DNA from: Pseudomonas sp. CC6-YY-74
GTDB taxonomy: Bacteria; Pseudomonadota; Gammaproteobacteria; Pseudomonadales; Pseudomonadaceae
Direction of reading: 5' to 3'
Assembly: GCF_002025205.1 (NCBI RefSeq)
Contig: NZ_CP019947.1
Coordinates: 4,669,501-4,733,500 of the forward strand
Length of the DNA stretch: 64,000 bases
The notes beneath the pieces are model-generated. The model made no database searches. It was not told the DNA's origin and saw only the letters and a program-made list of their open reading frames with translations. Made by a program: the position numbers and the translations under genes. This document shows positions 53,098 to 63,703 of this stretch, piece by piece; the stretch's first letter is position 1; each line of letters opens with the position of its first letter.

Positions 53098-54618
53098 TTA
53101 AAAGAAGCCCAGCGGGTTGATGTCGTAGCTGATCAGCAGGTTCTTGGTCTGCTGATAGTGGTCGAGCATCATCTTGTGGGTCTCGCGGCCGACGCCGGAC
53201 TTTTTGTAACCACCGAAGGCGGCGTGCGCCGGGTACAGGTGGTAGCAGTTGGTCCATACGCGACCGGCCTTGATCGCCCGGCCCATGCGGTAGGCGCGGT
53301 TGATGTCGCGGGTCCACAGACCGGCACCCAGACCGAACTCGGTGTCGTTGGCAATCGCCAGGGCCTCGGCTTCGTCCTTGAAGGTGGTGATGCCCACCAC
53401 CGGGCCGAAGATCTCTTCCTGGAACACGCGCATCTTGTTGTTGCCCTTGAGCAGGGTCGGCTGAATGTAGTAACCGCTGGCCAGGTCGCCTTCCAGGCGT
53501 TCCGCCGCGCCGCCGGTGAGCAGTTCAGCGCCTTCCTCCTGGGCGATCTGCAGGTAGCTGAGGATCTTGTCGTACTGCTGCTCGGAGGCCTGGGCACCGA
53601 CCATGGTCTCGGTGTCCAGCGGGTCGCCGCGCTTGATCAGTTTGATCTTCTTCATCACCTCGACCATGAAGGCGTCGTAGATCGACTCCTGCACCAGCGC
53701 GCGGGATGGACAGGTGCACACCTCGCCCTGGTTGAAGAACGCCAGCACCAGGCCTTCGGCGGCCTTTTCGATGAAGGCCGGCTCGGCGTTCATGATGTCT
53801 TCGAAGAAGATGTTCGGCGATTTGCCGCCCAGCTCCACGGTCGACGGAATGATGTTCTCGGCGGCGCACTTGAGAATGTGCGAACCGACCGGGGTGGAGC
53901 CGGTGAAGGCGATCTTGGCGATGCGCTTGCTGGTGGCCAGGGCCTCACCGGCTTCGCGGCCAAAACCCTGGACCACGTTGAGTACGCCTGGCGGCAACAG
54001 GTCGCCGATCAGCTCCATCAGCACGCTGATCGACAGCGGCGTCTGCTCGGCTGGCTTCAAGATCACGCAGTTGCCGGCGGCCAGGGCCGGCGCGAGTTTC
54101 CAGGCGGCCATCAGCAGCGGGAAGTTCCACGGGATGATCTGCCCGACCACGCCCAGCGGCTCGTGGAAGTGATAGGCGGCGGTGTGCTCGTCGATCTCGG
54201 CGGCGCTGCCTTCCTGGGCGCGGATGCAACCGGCGTAGTAACGGAAGTGGTCGGCGGCCAGCGGCACGTCGGCGTTCAGCGTCTCACGCACGGCCTTGCC
54301 GTTGTCCCAGGTTTCGGCCACGGCCAGCAGTTCGAGGTTGGCTTCGATGCGATCGGCAATTTTCAGCAGCGCCAGCGAACGGTTCTGCACCGAGGTCTTG
54401 CCCCAGGCATCGGCGGCGGCATGGGCGGCGTCCAGGGCCAGCTCGATATCTTCGGCGCTGGAGCGGGGGAACTCACCGATCAGCGAGGCATCGACCGGGC
54501 TGGTGTTGTTGAAGTACACGCCATTGACCGGCGCGACAAACTCGCCACCGATAAAGTTGCCGTAGCGCGGCTTGAGGTTGATAACTGCGCCTGGTGTTCC
54601 GGGTTTTGCGTAGATCAT
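53098..54618 (-). CDS. exaC: NAD-dependent acetaldehyde dehydrogenase ExaC
   Basis: Oxidises acetaldehyde from ethanolamine (or ethanol) to acetate. The 506 residues match the ExaC/AldB type: [35 protein letters not shown], the NAD motif [12 protein letters not shown], the glutamate in [11 protein letters not shown] and the catalytic cysteine in [13 protein letters not shown] 54618. It is read in the same direction as the eut genes but has its own sigma-54 promoter at 54683-54698. Confidence 0.95.
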   Translation of the reverse strand: MIYAKPGTPGAVINLKPRYGNFIGGEFVAPVNGVYFNNTSPVDASLIGEFPRSSAEDIELALDAAHAAADAWGKTSVQNRSLALLKIADRIEANLELLAVAETWDNGKAVRETLNADVPLAADHFRYYAGCIRAQEGSAAEIDEHTAAYHFHEPLGVVGQIIPWNFPLLMAAWKLAPALAAGNCVILKPAEQTPLSISVLMELIGDLLPPGVLNVVQGFGREAGEALATSKRIAKIAFTGSTPVGSHILKCAAENIIPSTVELGGKSPNIFFEDIMNAEPAFIEKAAEGLVLAFFNQGEVCTCPSRALVQESIYDAFMVEVMKKIKLIKRGDPLDTETMVGAQASEQQYDKILSYLQIAQEEGAELLTGGAAERLEGDLASGYYIQPTLLKGNNKMRVFQEEIFGPVVGITTFKDEAEALAIANDTEFGLGAGLWTRDINRAYRMGRAIKAGRVWTNCYHLYPAHAAFGGYKKSGVGRETHKMMLDHYQQTKNLLISYDINPLGFF

Positions 54619-54682
54619 GCTGGTGCTCCTGGCTCTTGTGCTTATTGGGGAGTGCAGCGCTGCTGCGCTTGCAAAGTCCTAG

Positions 54683-54698
54683 AGCAAGGGTCGGGCCA
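54683..54698 (-). promoter_or_regulatory. Sigma-54 promoter of exaC
   Basis: On the minus strand TGGCCCGACCCTTGCT fits the -24/-12 consensus TGGCACG-N4-TTGCW at all positions but one. It is about 65 bases before the exaC start. The adjacent activator EatR is the type that uses sigma-54. Confidence 0.8.
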
Positions 54699-54787
54699 GG
54701 CTGATGAAAGTCTCGTGCTAGAGCGGTCGAGCCTGTAGCTGAAGGGTCTCATCCGAAAGTACTGTCGCGACTTCGGCACAGCCGGGG

Positions 54788-54802
54788 GTGACACTTTGTC
54801 AC
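54788..54802. promoter_or_regulatory. Candidate EatR upstream activating site
   Basis: GTGACACTTTGTCAC has perfect 6-bp arms GTGACA and TGTCAC around CTT. It lies about 90 bases upstream of the sigma-54 promoter, a normal enhancer distance, in the exaC-eatR divergent gap. Inference. Confidence 0.5.
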
Positions 54803-54937
54803 GCCGCCGGTACAGCCCGTGACTCGCCGGTCTGCGCGGCGTTGCAATAGCGCCTGAGCTGGTGGATGCTGCGCCGTTGCGGTGTCTCGCCAGGGCACGG
54901 GTTGCCTACCGCCACCCCGTAGCGGAGGACAATAAAA

Positions 54938-56836
<1,899 letters not shown>

Positions 56837-56911
56837 CCCGTTGACTAGAGTGCCAGCCTCAGGCTGGCCGTTGCCGGCAAAATTAGCGGCACGGCGAATG
56901 GCTGGCAATCT

Positions 56912-56938
56912 GCCATCTTGGTGATGGCTTTTATTTTT
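56912..56938 (+). terminator. Intrinsic terminator of eatR
   Basis: GCCATC and GATGGC flank TTGGT and are followed by TTTTATTTTT, 75 bases beyond the eatR stop. It separates eatR from the chemosensory-like operon. A second, U-less hairpin GCCAGCCTCAGGCTGGC is at 56852-56868. Confidence 0.85.
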
Positions 56939-57156
56939 GCCTGGGACTAGTCTTGCGGGCAGGATATTGGCGCCAGTTTTCAGGCCAGGCAGCCCGCGCA
57001 TTCAAGTTCGTGGGCAAACAGCAGATACCCAAGGAAGCGGCTCCGCCGCACCATCACGAGCGAGCGCGGTTTACCACGGCGCAGGGTTATCGGGCTGGAA
57101 TTTCCCCGCGGTTCTTCTGCGCGGGACGTTATTCACCGTATTGGTCGAGATCATCT

Positions 57157-58023
57157 ATGTCGCTGTCACTCAGTGCACCCTGCTTTTGTCTCCCGTCCCC
57201 CGGTGGCCTGGTGGGAACCCTTGCCGTCACCGGTTCCAGCGTGAATGGCGAGAGCGCCCTGTTCGGCGTAGTCAACCTGGCGCTGCTGTTGCTGGCTGCT
57301 GGGGTCGGCGTCTGGCTGCTGCGCGCCAAGCATGCGCGCGCCTTGGCGGCCCTGCAGCAGGCGTTGGACGACAGCGAAGCACAGCGGCGGACGATGCTGC
57401 TGCCCGCGGTGCTCGAACAACAGCAGCAACAAAGCCGCGAACAGTTGGCTGCCCTGCAGCAGAGCTTGGCGCAGGTAAAGGCCGAGGCCGAGCAGGCGCG
57501 CCGCAACCTGAGCGATGACTCCCAGCAGACGCGCCAGTCGCTGGAACAGGAGCTCAGCCACCTGCGCCAGTCGCGCCAGGCCAGCCTGCAGCAAATGGCG
57601 CGGGAGATGGCCCAGATCAAAACCTCGGTACAGGAACTGCTGGACATTACCGAGACCATCGAGCGCTGGCATGAAGGCATGAACAGCATCATGGTGCACA
57701 ACAAGATCATGCAGAAGCAGATCGGCGACTTCAAAAACATCGTCGGTCAGATCGCCATCCTTTCACTTAACGCCGCCATCGAAGCGGCGCGGGCCGGCGA
57801 CTCCGGGCGTGGCTTCGCGGTGGTCGCCGACGAGGTGCGCAAGCTCTCCACCAGCGCCCAGGCGCTCAACGAGGACTACAGCACCAACTTGAACAAGAAT
57901 GCACTGATCGCCACCCTGGCGTTTCAGGACGTACAGGCCGGCGGCAACATGATAGTGACCGCCATCCACGGCGTGCAGACCCGGATCAGCAACCTGGGGC
58001 AAACCTTGGAAGGTGCCCACTAG
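57157..58023 (+). CDS. Short MCP-like signalling protein
   Basis: Protein of 288 residues resembling the cytoplasmic tip of a methyl-accepting chemotaxis protein. ATG 57157 is the likely start; the frame is open about 70 codons upstream but that part lacks coding character. One TM helix (about 35-56; [20 protein letters not shown]) is followed by a Gln-rich coiled coil (70-160) and the conserved tip [18 protein letters not shown], then [16 protein letters not shown] (about 196-232). The C-terminal arm is only about 55 residues, and there is no periplasmic sensor. First gene of the phosphorelay operon. Confidence 0.8.
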   Translation: MSLSLSAPCFCLPSPGGLVGTLAVTGSSVNGESALFGVVNLALLLLAAGVGVWLLRAKHARALAALQQALDDSEAQRRTMLLPAVLEQQQQQSREQLAALQQSLAQVKAEAEQARRNLSDDSQQTRQSLEQELSHLRQSRQASLQQMAREMAQIKTSVQELLDITETIERWHEGMNSIMVHNKIMQKQIGDFKNIVGQIAILSLNAAIEAARAGDSGRGFAVVADEVRKLSTSAQALNEDYSTNLNKNALIATLAFQDVQAGGNMIVTAIHGVQTRISNLGQTLEGAH

Positions 58024-58026
58024 ACC

Positions 58027-58620
58027 ATGCGCAAAGCCAACTACGAACTCGAAAGCACCCTCAACAAGTTGCTCCAGACCACCTTGGAGCAAACGCTCAA
58101 GGGCTGCGCGCCGAGTGCGCCTTGGGTCATCGGCAAAGTCGAGACGCTGGAGGAGGTGCGCCACGAGCAGTGCATCGTGCTGACCATTTCTTCGTTCAAA
58201 TTCCGCATCATGTGCCTGTTGCACCTGTCCATGGATGCCGCCAACCGCAAGTTCGTCGCCGAGGCCACGTCGACTCGGCCCGGTGAACTCGATGATTCGG
58301 TGTATAGCGATTACTTGCTGGAAATGAGCAACAGCTTTTGCGGCAACCTCAAGCGCCATTTACAGAGCAGCTGCCCGCCACTGGGTATGTCCACACCGAA
58401 TTTTCTCGACCACGCCAGCCTCAAATTCAACGACGCCATCAAGCCGTCGTATAGCGCGCACGCCCGCGCCCAGCTTGCAACCAGTAGCCCGGCTTTGTTC
58501 ACTGCAAGCGCTCTGGTTTGCGTCAAACACGACGACGACTTCAGCCTGCAGCATTATCAGGAGCACGTTGGCGAAATTAATACCCAAGCCGATAGTTCTG
58601 GCGAGTTGGAATTGTTTTGA
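58027..58620 (+). CDS. CheX-like phosphatase-fold protein
   Basis: Protein of 197 residues starting three bases after the MCP-like stop. The motif DYLLEMSNSFCGNLKRHL, with Glu99 and Asn102 in E-x-x-N spacing, followed by PPLGMSTPNFL, matches the CheC/CheX phosphatase signature. Family members dephosphorylate CheY~P. The rest is unfamiliar (VIGKVETLEEVRHEQCIVLT). A paired CheX-like domain is fused to the next protein. Phosphatase activity is inferred from the motif. Confidence 0.7.
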   Translation: MRKANYELESTLNKLLQTTLEQTLKGCAPSAPWVIGKVETLEEVRHEQCIVLTISSFKFRIMCLLHLSMDAANRKFVAEATSTRPGELDDSVYSDYLLEMSNSFCGNLKRHLQSSCPPLGMSTPNFLDHASLKFNDAIKPSYSAHARAQLATSSPALFTASALVCVKHDDDFSLQHYQEHVGEINTQADSSGELELF

Positions 58621-58685
58621 ACTAGCGCTCTGGTTATTGACCCGCGCTGCTGAACCTTCGCTTTCTGCCTGTGGATAACCTGCAT

Positions 58686-59678
58686 ATGATCGGTTTTGAA
58701 AAGCGGCTCGTCAGTAAGGTCCTGATCTTCGAGGATGACGCCAGTGCCCAGGGCAAGCTCAAAGCGCTTTGCACCGAGCTCGGGCTGATCGGTCTCAAAC
58801 AGTCCGAACGCTCCAGCATGCAGATGCTGCAGAGCAATATCGACCTGGGCGCGGTGCTGATTTCCGAGAGCAGCAGCGACACCGCCGAGGGCCTGGGCGA
58901 TGGTTTCGAACTGGCCCGGCGGATTCATCAATTGCGCCGCGAGCTGCCGATCTTCATTCGCCGCAGTGGGCGCGACGATCTGGATGACCTGACTCCCGAC
59001 GAAAAAGTCGGTATCGCCGGGGTCTACGACATCGATAAGCCGGACAGCCTCAAGCAACTGCTCGACCAATACCTGGCGGACACCGAATACCCCATCTCGC
59101 TGATCCGCCGCATGGAGGAAGTCACCCATAGCTCGCTGAACGCGTTGTTTCGCGATATCGAAGTGAGCAACGAGCTGCCCTATCTGGTGAAGGACAAGCT
59201 TACCTACGGCGACATCCTCAGCCTACTGCCGGTGGAGGCACCCTGGTTCAGCGGTTACATGATGATCCAGGCCGAGGAGCAACCCATGCTCGGCTTGATC
59301 AAGGATGGGCGCACCGCCATTGACAGCGCAACGGTGGATTTTCGCGACGTCATGGGCATGCTCAGCGAAATCACCAACCTCGCCTGGGGTGGCTTGCGTA
59401 CCCGGCTGCTGGCCTTGCACCCGCCGACGCTCGACGACAACACGCGGATCAGCGTGCCGATCACGGTCAACCAGTACAAGGAATACATCTCCTTCGGCAC
59501 CGACCGCTCCCAGCTGTGCTTCAAATACACGCTGCGCGATCAGCACCATCGCCTGGCGCCGGTCACGCTGTATCAGAAATTCATCTTCAACATCCGCTGG
59601 TCACCGGAGGCATACCTGGCGGCCGACGAAAACAAAGTCGAGGACTTGGTGCAAAGCGGTTGTCTTGAATTGTTTTGA
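58686..59678 (+). CDS. Pseudoreceiver-CheX fusion protein
   Basis: Protein of 330 residues from ATG 58686 (GTG 58671 possible). The N-terminal receiver-like domain (about 8-125) has the acidic pocket IFEDDASAQ and the conserved Lys of DIDKPDS, but the phosphoacceptor position reads AVLISESS in place of the usual Asp, so it is probably a pseudoreceiver. The C-terminal half is CheX-like with MLSEITNLAWGGLRTRL (Glu228, Asn231) and ends CLELF, like the preceding protein's GELELF. It may present a CheX phosphatase under control of a non-phosphorylated receiver. Confidence 0.7.
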   Translation: MIGFEKRLVSKVLIFEDDASAQGKLKALCTELGLIGLKQSERSSMQMLQSNIDLGAVLISESSSDTAEGLGDGFELARRIHQLRRELPIFIRRSGRDDLDDLTPDEKVGIAGVYDIDKPDSLKQLLDQYLADTEYPISLIRRMEEVTHSSLNALFRDIEVSNELPYLVKDKLTYGDILSLLPVEAPWFSGYMMIQAEEQPMLGLIKDGRTAIDSATVDFRDVMGMLSEITNLAWGGLRTRLLALHPPTLDDNTRISVPITVNQYKEYISFGTDRSQLCFKYTLRDQHHRLAPVTLYQKFIFNIRWSPEAYLAADENKVEDLVQSGCLELF

Positions 59679-59781
59679 GGAGAAGTTTAGGAGCTCGCCA
59701 GCGGACTATCGATCACTCGAAAAATAACAATATTGATTGCATCTGCATTCAATTAGATCGTCTTAGACAGGGCTCAAAGCA

Positions 59782-60150
59782 ATGGCACAAATACTCGTGG
59801 TAGATGACAGCGCGGCGATTCGCAATGAAGTGGCCGCCTTCCTCAAAGCCAATAACTTCAGCGTCGAAACCGCGGTCGACGGCAAGGATGGATTGGTCAA
59901 GCTGAAGAACGACCGCGCCATCAAACTGGTTATTTCCGACGTCAATATGCCGAACATGGACGGCCTGACCATGGCGGAGAAGGTGCGCAGCGAACTGGGC
60001 AACCAGACCGTCAACATCATCATGCTCACCACCGAAAACGATCCCAACATGAAGAGCCGCGGCAAAGCCGCCGGGGTCAAGGGCTGGATCGTCAAACCCT
60101 TCAACGGCGCCAACGCCCTGGGCGCCATCCAGAAGCTGGTCGCCGGTTAA
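59782..60150 (+). CDS. CheY-like single-domain response regulator
   Basis: Receiver of 122 residues with every catalytic residue: Asp8 and Asp9 (VVDDS), phosphoacceptor Asp53 (VISDVNMPNMDG), Thr83 (MLTTEND) and Lys105 (IVKPF). It is the phosphate sink or output of the operon. It lacks a DNA-binding domain. A 103-base gap before it, AT-richer than the surroundings (CGAAAAATAACAATATTG), may hold a separate promoter. Confidence 0.92.
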   Translation: MAQILVVDDSAAIRNEVAAFLKANNFSVETAVDGKDGLVKLKNDRAIKLVISDVNMPNMDGLTMAEKVRSELGNQTVNIIMLTTENDPNMKSRGKAAGVKGWIVKPFNGANALGAIQKLVAG

Positions 60151-60271
60151 ACCGCGGTTGTGAGTACAGGCGGTCGCAAATGGAGGCGATCGCTCGGCCA
60201 TAGGCTGCCGATCTGGATGCCTAGCTTGATCATTGGAATATAAGAATAACGAGTCCGATTTAGGTGGCGCC

Positions 60272-63200
60272 ATGCCCATGCTTAAACTCAGTTTCAATCA
60301 GAAAGTCGCCTTAGGTTTTGCGATCATTCTGGTGTTGTTGACAATCTCCGGAGGCATGTCCTTATGGAATCTCAGCGATATCAGCCGCTCCAACCAGCGT
60401 GTCCACGAGACCGCGGTGCCTGTGGTGAGCGAAGTCAACAGGGTCCAAATCCAACTGCTGAAGCTGGCCAACCTCAGCGCCCTGGGCTTCAACTCTCTCC
60501 GCGAAGAAGACATTCGCCCCTACCGCGACGGTTTCGACAAGGGTGCCCAGGAATTCGCCGAGGGTTACCAGCGCCTCGAAGGCCTGGTTCAGGCGGACCC
60601 GCAACGCACAGCCCTGGTTGCCGAGATCAAGAACAGCTACGAGACCTACACCGAAGCCGTGCGGCGTATGTTCGATGCCAAGCTGGCGGTGCTGGTGGCC
60701 AAGCAGAAGGTCGAAGATGAAGTCGTCGAGGTCATGAACCTGTCCGACGACATCGGCGCGGGCTTTATGGAAATCGTTAACGCCCGCGCGCCGAGCAAAG
60801 CCCTGGAAGCGGATCTGGCCCTGGCCCAGGGCTTCGCCAATCAGGCGGATGCGCTGATGGCCGGTGTCGCCAAAGCCGCCGAGGAATTGAAGAACGGCGG
60901 CGATCTCGAAAACCTGGAACGCGCCCAGGATGACTTCGAGTTCATCATCAATGGCTCGATGTTCTGGTTCGACAAGGCCGTACCGCTGTTCAAGCCAATG
61001 GACAGCGAGAGCGTTCTGGATAGCGCCTACGCCAGTGTCGAGGCACTGCGCGAGCGGCTCAAGGCCGAACCCAGCCTGATCGACCACAAGCGCGAACAGC
61101 TGAGCCAGGCGCAAACCGCCTGGGAGCAACTGAATACCTCCAAGGCGGCGGTGCAGAAAGCGGTCGATGGCCTGGACGAGGTGCTGGCGTCCGCCGATGC
61201 ACAATTCAACCGCTTGCAAACCGAGCTGGGCGACAGCGTCGGCTTCGGCTTCAAAAGCACCATCGCCATCCTGATCATTCTGCTGGCTCTGGCCACGCAG
61301 AACTTCAACTCCATGCGCCTGGCAATTCGCAAGAAGATGATCGACCTGGCCAAGCTCAACCGCATCGGCGGCACCCTGGCCGCCGCGCGCGATCAGGACA
61401 CCGCGTTGGAGCTGGTGCTGCACGCCATGTACGAGAAGATGGGTATAGAGCGCGGCTCGGTGTACCTGTTCAACAAGGACGACGAGCTGGAGGCCAAGGC
61501 CTTCCTGCCGCCCAAGCAGATGGACGGCGCGCCTTCGGCGATCACCTTCGTCATGGGCGAAGGGGTGATCGGCCGGGCGGCGGCCTCGAAGAAAGCCTTG
61601 TTCGTGCCCGATACCAGCCGCGACAGTTCCTATGTCGGCGGCGAAAGCGAAAAAGCCAAAGCCTTGCTGTGCGTGCCGCTGGTCGACAAAGACATCCTGA
61701 TCGGCGTGATGAACTTCTCCGGCGATGTGAACAAAGTGGCCTTCGCCGACAGCGACTACGAGTTCGTCGCCTCGGTGGCGCGCTCTCTGGTCACCACGAT
61801 CAAGAACATCCGCATGGTCGAGGTGATCGAAGAGCACAACCGCACCCTGGAGCGCAAAGTCGAAGAGCGCACCGCCGCGCTGGAACAGAAGAACGAAGAC
61901 ATTGCCAACATGTTCTCCAACATGCACCAGGGCCTGTTCACCATCATCGAGGGTGGGCTGATTCACCCTGAGTATGCGGCCTACCTGGAAACCATCTTCG
62001 AAACCAAGGAGATCGCCAACCGCAACTTCGTCGACTTCATGTTCCGCCGTTCGACCCTCAGCGCCGATGTCATCGATGCCGCCTCCACCGCGGTGGCGTC
62101 CATCGTCGGCGAAGACGCGATGATGTACGAGTTCAACTCGCACTTGCTGGTTGGTGAGTTGACCCTGGAGTTCAGCGATAAGCCAAATAAACTGATTGAG
62201 CTGGATTGGGATCCGATCGTCGACGAGCAGGATGTGATCACTAAGCTGATGGTTACGGTGCGCGACGTCACCGCGCTAAAAGCGCTGCAGGCCGAGGCCG
62301 AAGGCCAGCGCCAGGAACTGATGATCATTGGCGAAATCCTTGCCGTGGATGCCGACAAATTCAACGACTTTATCGAAGGCTCCTCCAGCTTCGTCGACCG
62401 TTGCCGCACCATCATCGAGCAAACCGAACAGAAGGATCTGGGCAAGCTGGCCGAGTTGTTCCGCAATATCCACACGGTCAAAGGCAACGCCCGCACTTAC
62501 GGGCTCAAGCACATCACCGACACCGTGCACCGGATCGAGAACACCTACGACCAGTTGCGCAAGAACGAGGAGATGCAGTGGCAGCCTCAGGCGCTGCTCG
62601 GCGAGTTGGCGTTTGCCGAGCAGGCGATCAAGGTCTACAGCGGCATCTTCAAGGACAAACTCGGCCGTGATGGCAAGCAGGGCATTGCCGGCGCGCGGGT
62701 CGACCGCGCGCAGATCCGCCGTTTGATGGAGAGCATCGCCGCGCTCGCCGACACCGGGCTGCCGGCCAACGTGATCAGCATCGTCCGCGAGACCTACCAC
62801 TCCCTCGCGGCCATCGAGGCCGAGCCGCTGGAAACGGTCATCGCCGATGTGCTGCAGTCGGTGCAGTCGCTGGCCGGTGAACTGGACAAGCCCGCGCCCG
62901 CGATTGAGATAAACGACAAGGATATCTACGCGCGCCGAGAGGCCCATGGCTTGCTCAACAACATCTTTATGCACGTGCTGCGCAACGCCCTGGATCACGG
63001 CATCGAAACGCCGGCCGAGCGCCGCCAGAAGGGCAAGCCCGAACAGGGTCGCATCCAGGTCGACGCCCGGAAACAAGACGGTGCCATCAGCTTTTCCGTG
63101 CGTGACGATGGCCGCGGTATCGCCTTGAGCAAGATCTTCGGCAAGGCCGTCGAGCAGGGGTTGTACCCGGCCGATGCGGCGCGACCGGCGGCCAGCGAGA

Positions 63201-63433
63201 TCGCCAATCTGATCTTCGCCTCCGGCTTCTCCACCGCCGATGAAGTCACTGAAATCTCGGGGCGTGGGGTCGGTATGGATGCGGTGCGCGAGTTCCTCGA
63301 GTCCGAGGGCGGCAGCATCGAGGTCAGGCTCGACGCGGGTGACGATAAGGCCGACTTCCGTGGCTTCACCACCCTTATCCATCTATCCGCCAAGCTGTGC
63401 ATAGTGGCGCCGGAGTTCGCCAGGGCCAGCTAA
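60272..63433 (+). CDS. Membrane GAF-Hpt-ATPase histidine kinase, CheA-like without P5
   Basis: A 1053-residue kinase; ATG 60272 behind AGGTGG. TM1 is at about 10-30, a periplasmic four-helix-type region runs from 35 to 325, TM2 about 327-347, a GAF domain about 365-510, a coiled coil about 515-535 (LERKVEERTAALEQKNED), a PAS-like region about 540-690, an Hpt domain with His734 in NIHTVKGNARTYG, and a CheA-type ATPase with N-box MHVLRNALDHGIE (Asn905), G1 DDGRGI (945-950) and G2 SGRGVGMDAV (996-1005). Only about 50 residues follow G2, so no CheW-like P5 domain is present. Likely phosphorylates the adjacent CheY. Confidence 0.85.
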   Translation: MPMLKLSFNQKVALGFAIILVLLTISGGMSLWNLSDISRSNQRVHETAVPVVSEVNRVQIQLLKLANLSALGFNSLREEDIRPYRDGFDKGAQEFAEGYQRLEGLVQADPQRTALVAEIKNSYETYTEAVRRMFDAKLAVLVAKQKVEDEVVEVMNLSDDIGAGFMEIVNARAPSKALEADLALAQGFANQADALMAGVAKAAEELKNGGDLENLERAQDDFEFIINGSMFWFDKAVPLFKPMDSESVLDSAYASVEALRERLKAEPSLIDHKREQLSQAQTAWEQLNTSKAAVQKAVDGLDEVLASADAQFNRLQTELGDSVGFGFKSTIAILIILLALATQNFNSMRLAIRKKMIDLAKLNRIGGTLAAARDQDTALELVLHAMYEKMGIERGSVYLFNKDDELEAKAFLPPKQMDGAPSAITFVMGEGVIGRAAASKKALFVPDTSRDSSYVGGESEKAKALLCVPLVDKDILIGVMNFSGDVNKVAFADSDYEFVASVARSLVTTIKNIRMVEVIEEHNRTLERKVEERTAALEQKNEDIANMFSNMHQGLFTIIEGGLIHPEYAAYLETIFETKEIANRNFVDFMFRRSTLSADVIDAASTAVASIVGEDAMMYEFNSHLLVGELTLEFSDKPNKLIELDWDPIVDEQDVITKLMVTVRDVTALKALQAEAEGQRQELMIIGEILAVDADKFNDFIEGSSSFVDRCRTIIEQTEQKDLGKLAELFRNIHTVKGNARTYGLKHITDTVHRIENTYDQLRKNEEMQWQPQALLGELAFAEQAIKVYSGIFKDKLGRDGKQGIAGARVDRAQIRRLMESIAALADTGLPANVISIVRETYHSLAAIEAEPLETVIADVLQSVQSLAGELDKPAPAIEINDKDIYARREAHGLLNNIFMHVLRNALDHGIETPAERRQKGKPEQGRIQVDARKQDGAISFSVRDDGRGIALSKIFGKAVEQGLYPADAARPAASEIANLIFASGFSTADEVTEISGRGVGMDAVREFLESEGGSIEVRLDAGDDKADFRGFTTLIHLSAKLCIVAPEFARAS

Positions 63434-63444
63434 GCATGGTCAGC

Positions 63445-63477
63445 GGAGCGACTCAGGATTGCATCCGGAGTCGCTCC
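63445..63477. terminator. Hairpin downstream of the kinase gene
   Basis: GGAGCGACTC and GAGTCGCTCC enclose 13 bases, 12 bases after the kinase stop. No U run; it probably marks the operon end. Confidence 0.55.
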
Positions 63478-63498
63478 CGCCCAGCGTGCCAGACGAAT

Positions 63499-63526
63499 AT
63501 ATCCCCCGGGATGCAACCCGGGGATA
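63499..63526. repeat. Second palindrome in the kinase-mpl gap
   Basis: ATATCCCCCGGG and CCCGGGGATAT around ATGCAA form a near-perfect stem, perhaps a dispersed repeat. The remaining 170 bases to mpl hold no gene; a promoter for mpl should be there but I cannot pick it confidently. Confidence 0.5.
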
Positions 63527-63703
63527 TCCCTGATCTAGTTCCGGCCCCCAGCCGGGCTACGCTAATTGTCCCTCAGCGCCAACCTACAGCGATAACCCCG
63601 CCACCCTGCTGTCCAACCCTTGCCCGTGACCGCTGTGCTAACCTGCGGCGAGATTTTCATGGGCATTGTTGGTCGTCTGGCCGGTCTGTTTTCGAGGTTA
63701 TTC

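Noticed and set aside
53056-54738. 560-codon plus-strand frame opposite exaC
   Set aside because: Antisense shadow of a conserved dehydrogenase; no recognisable domain.
60362-62143. Long minus-strand open frame opposite the kinase gene
   Set aside because: The plus strand encodes recognised TM, GAF, Hpt and ATPase motifs; the opposite frame has no family features and arises from high GC at third positions.
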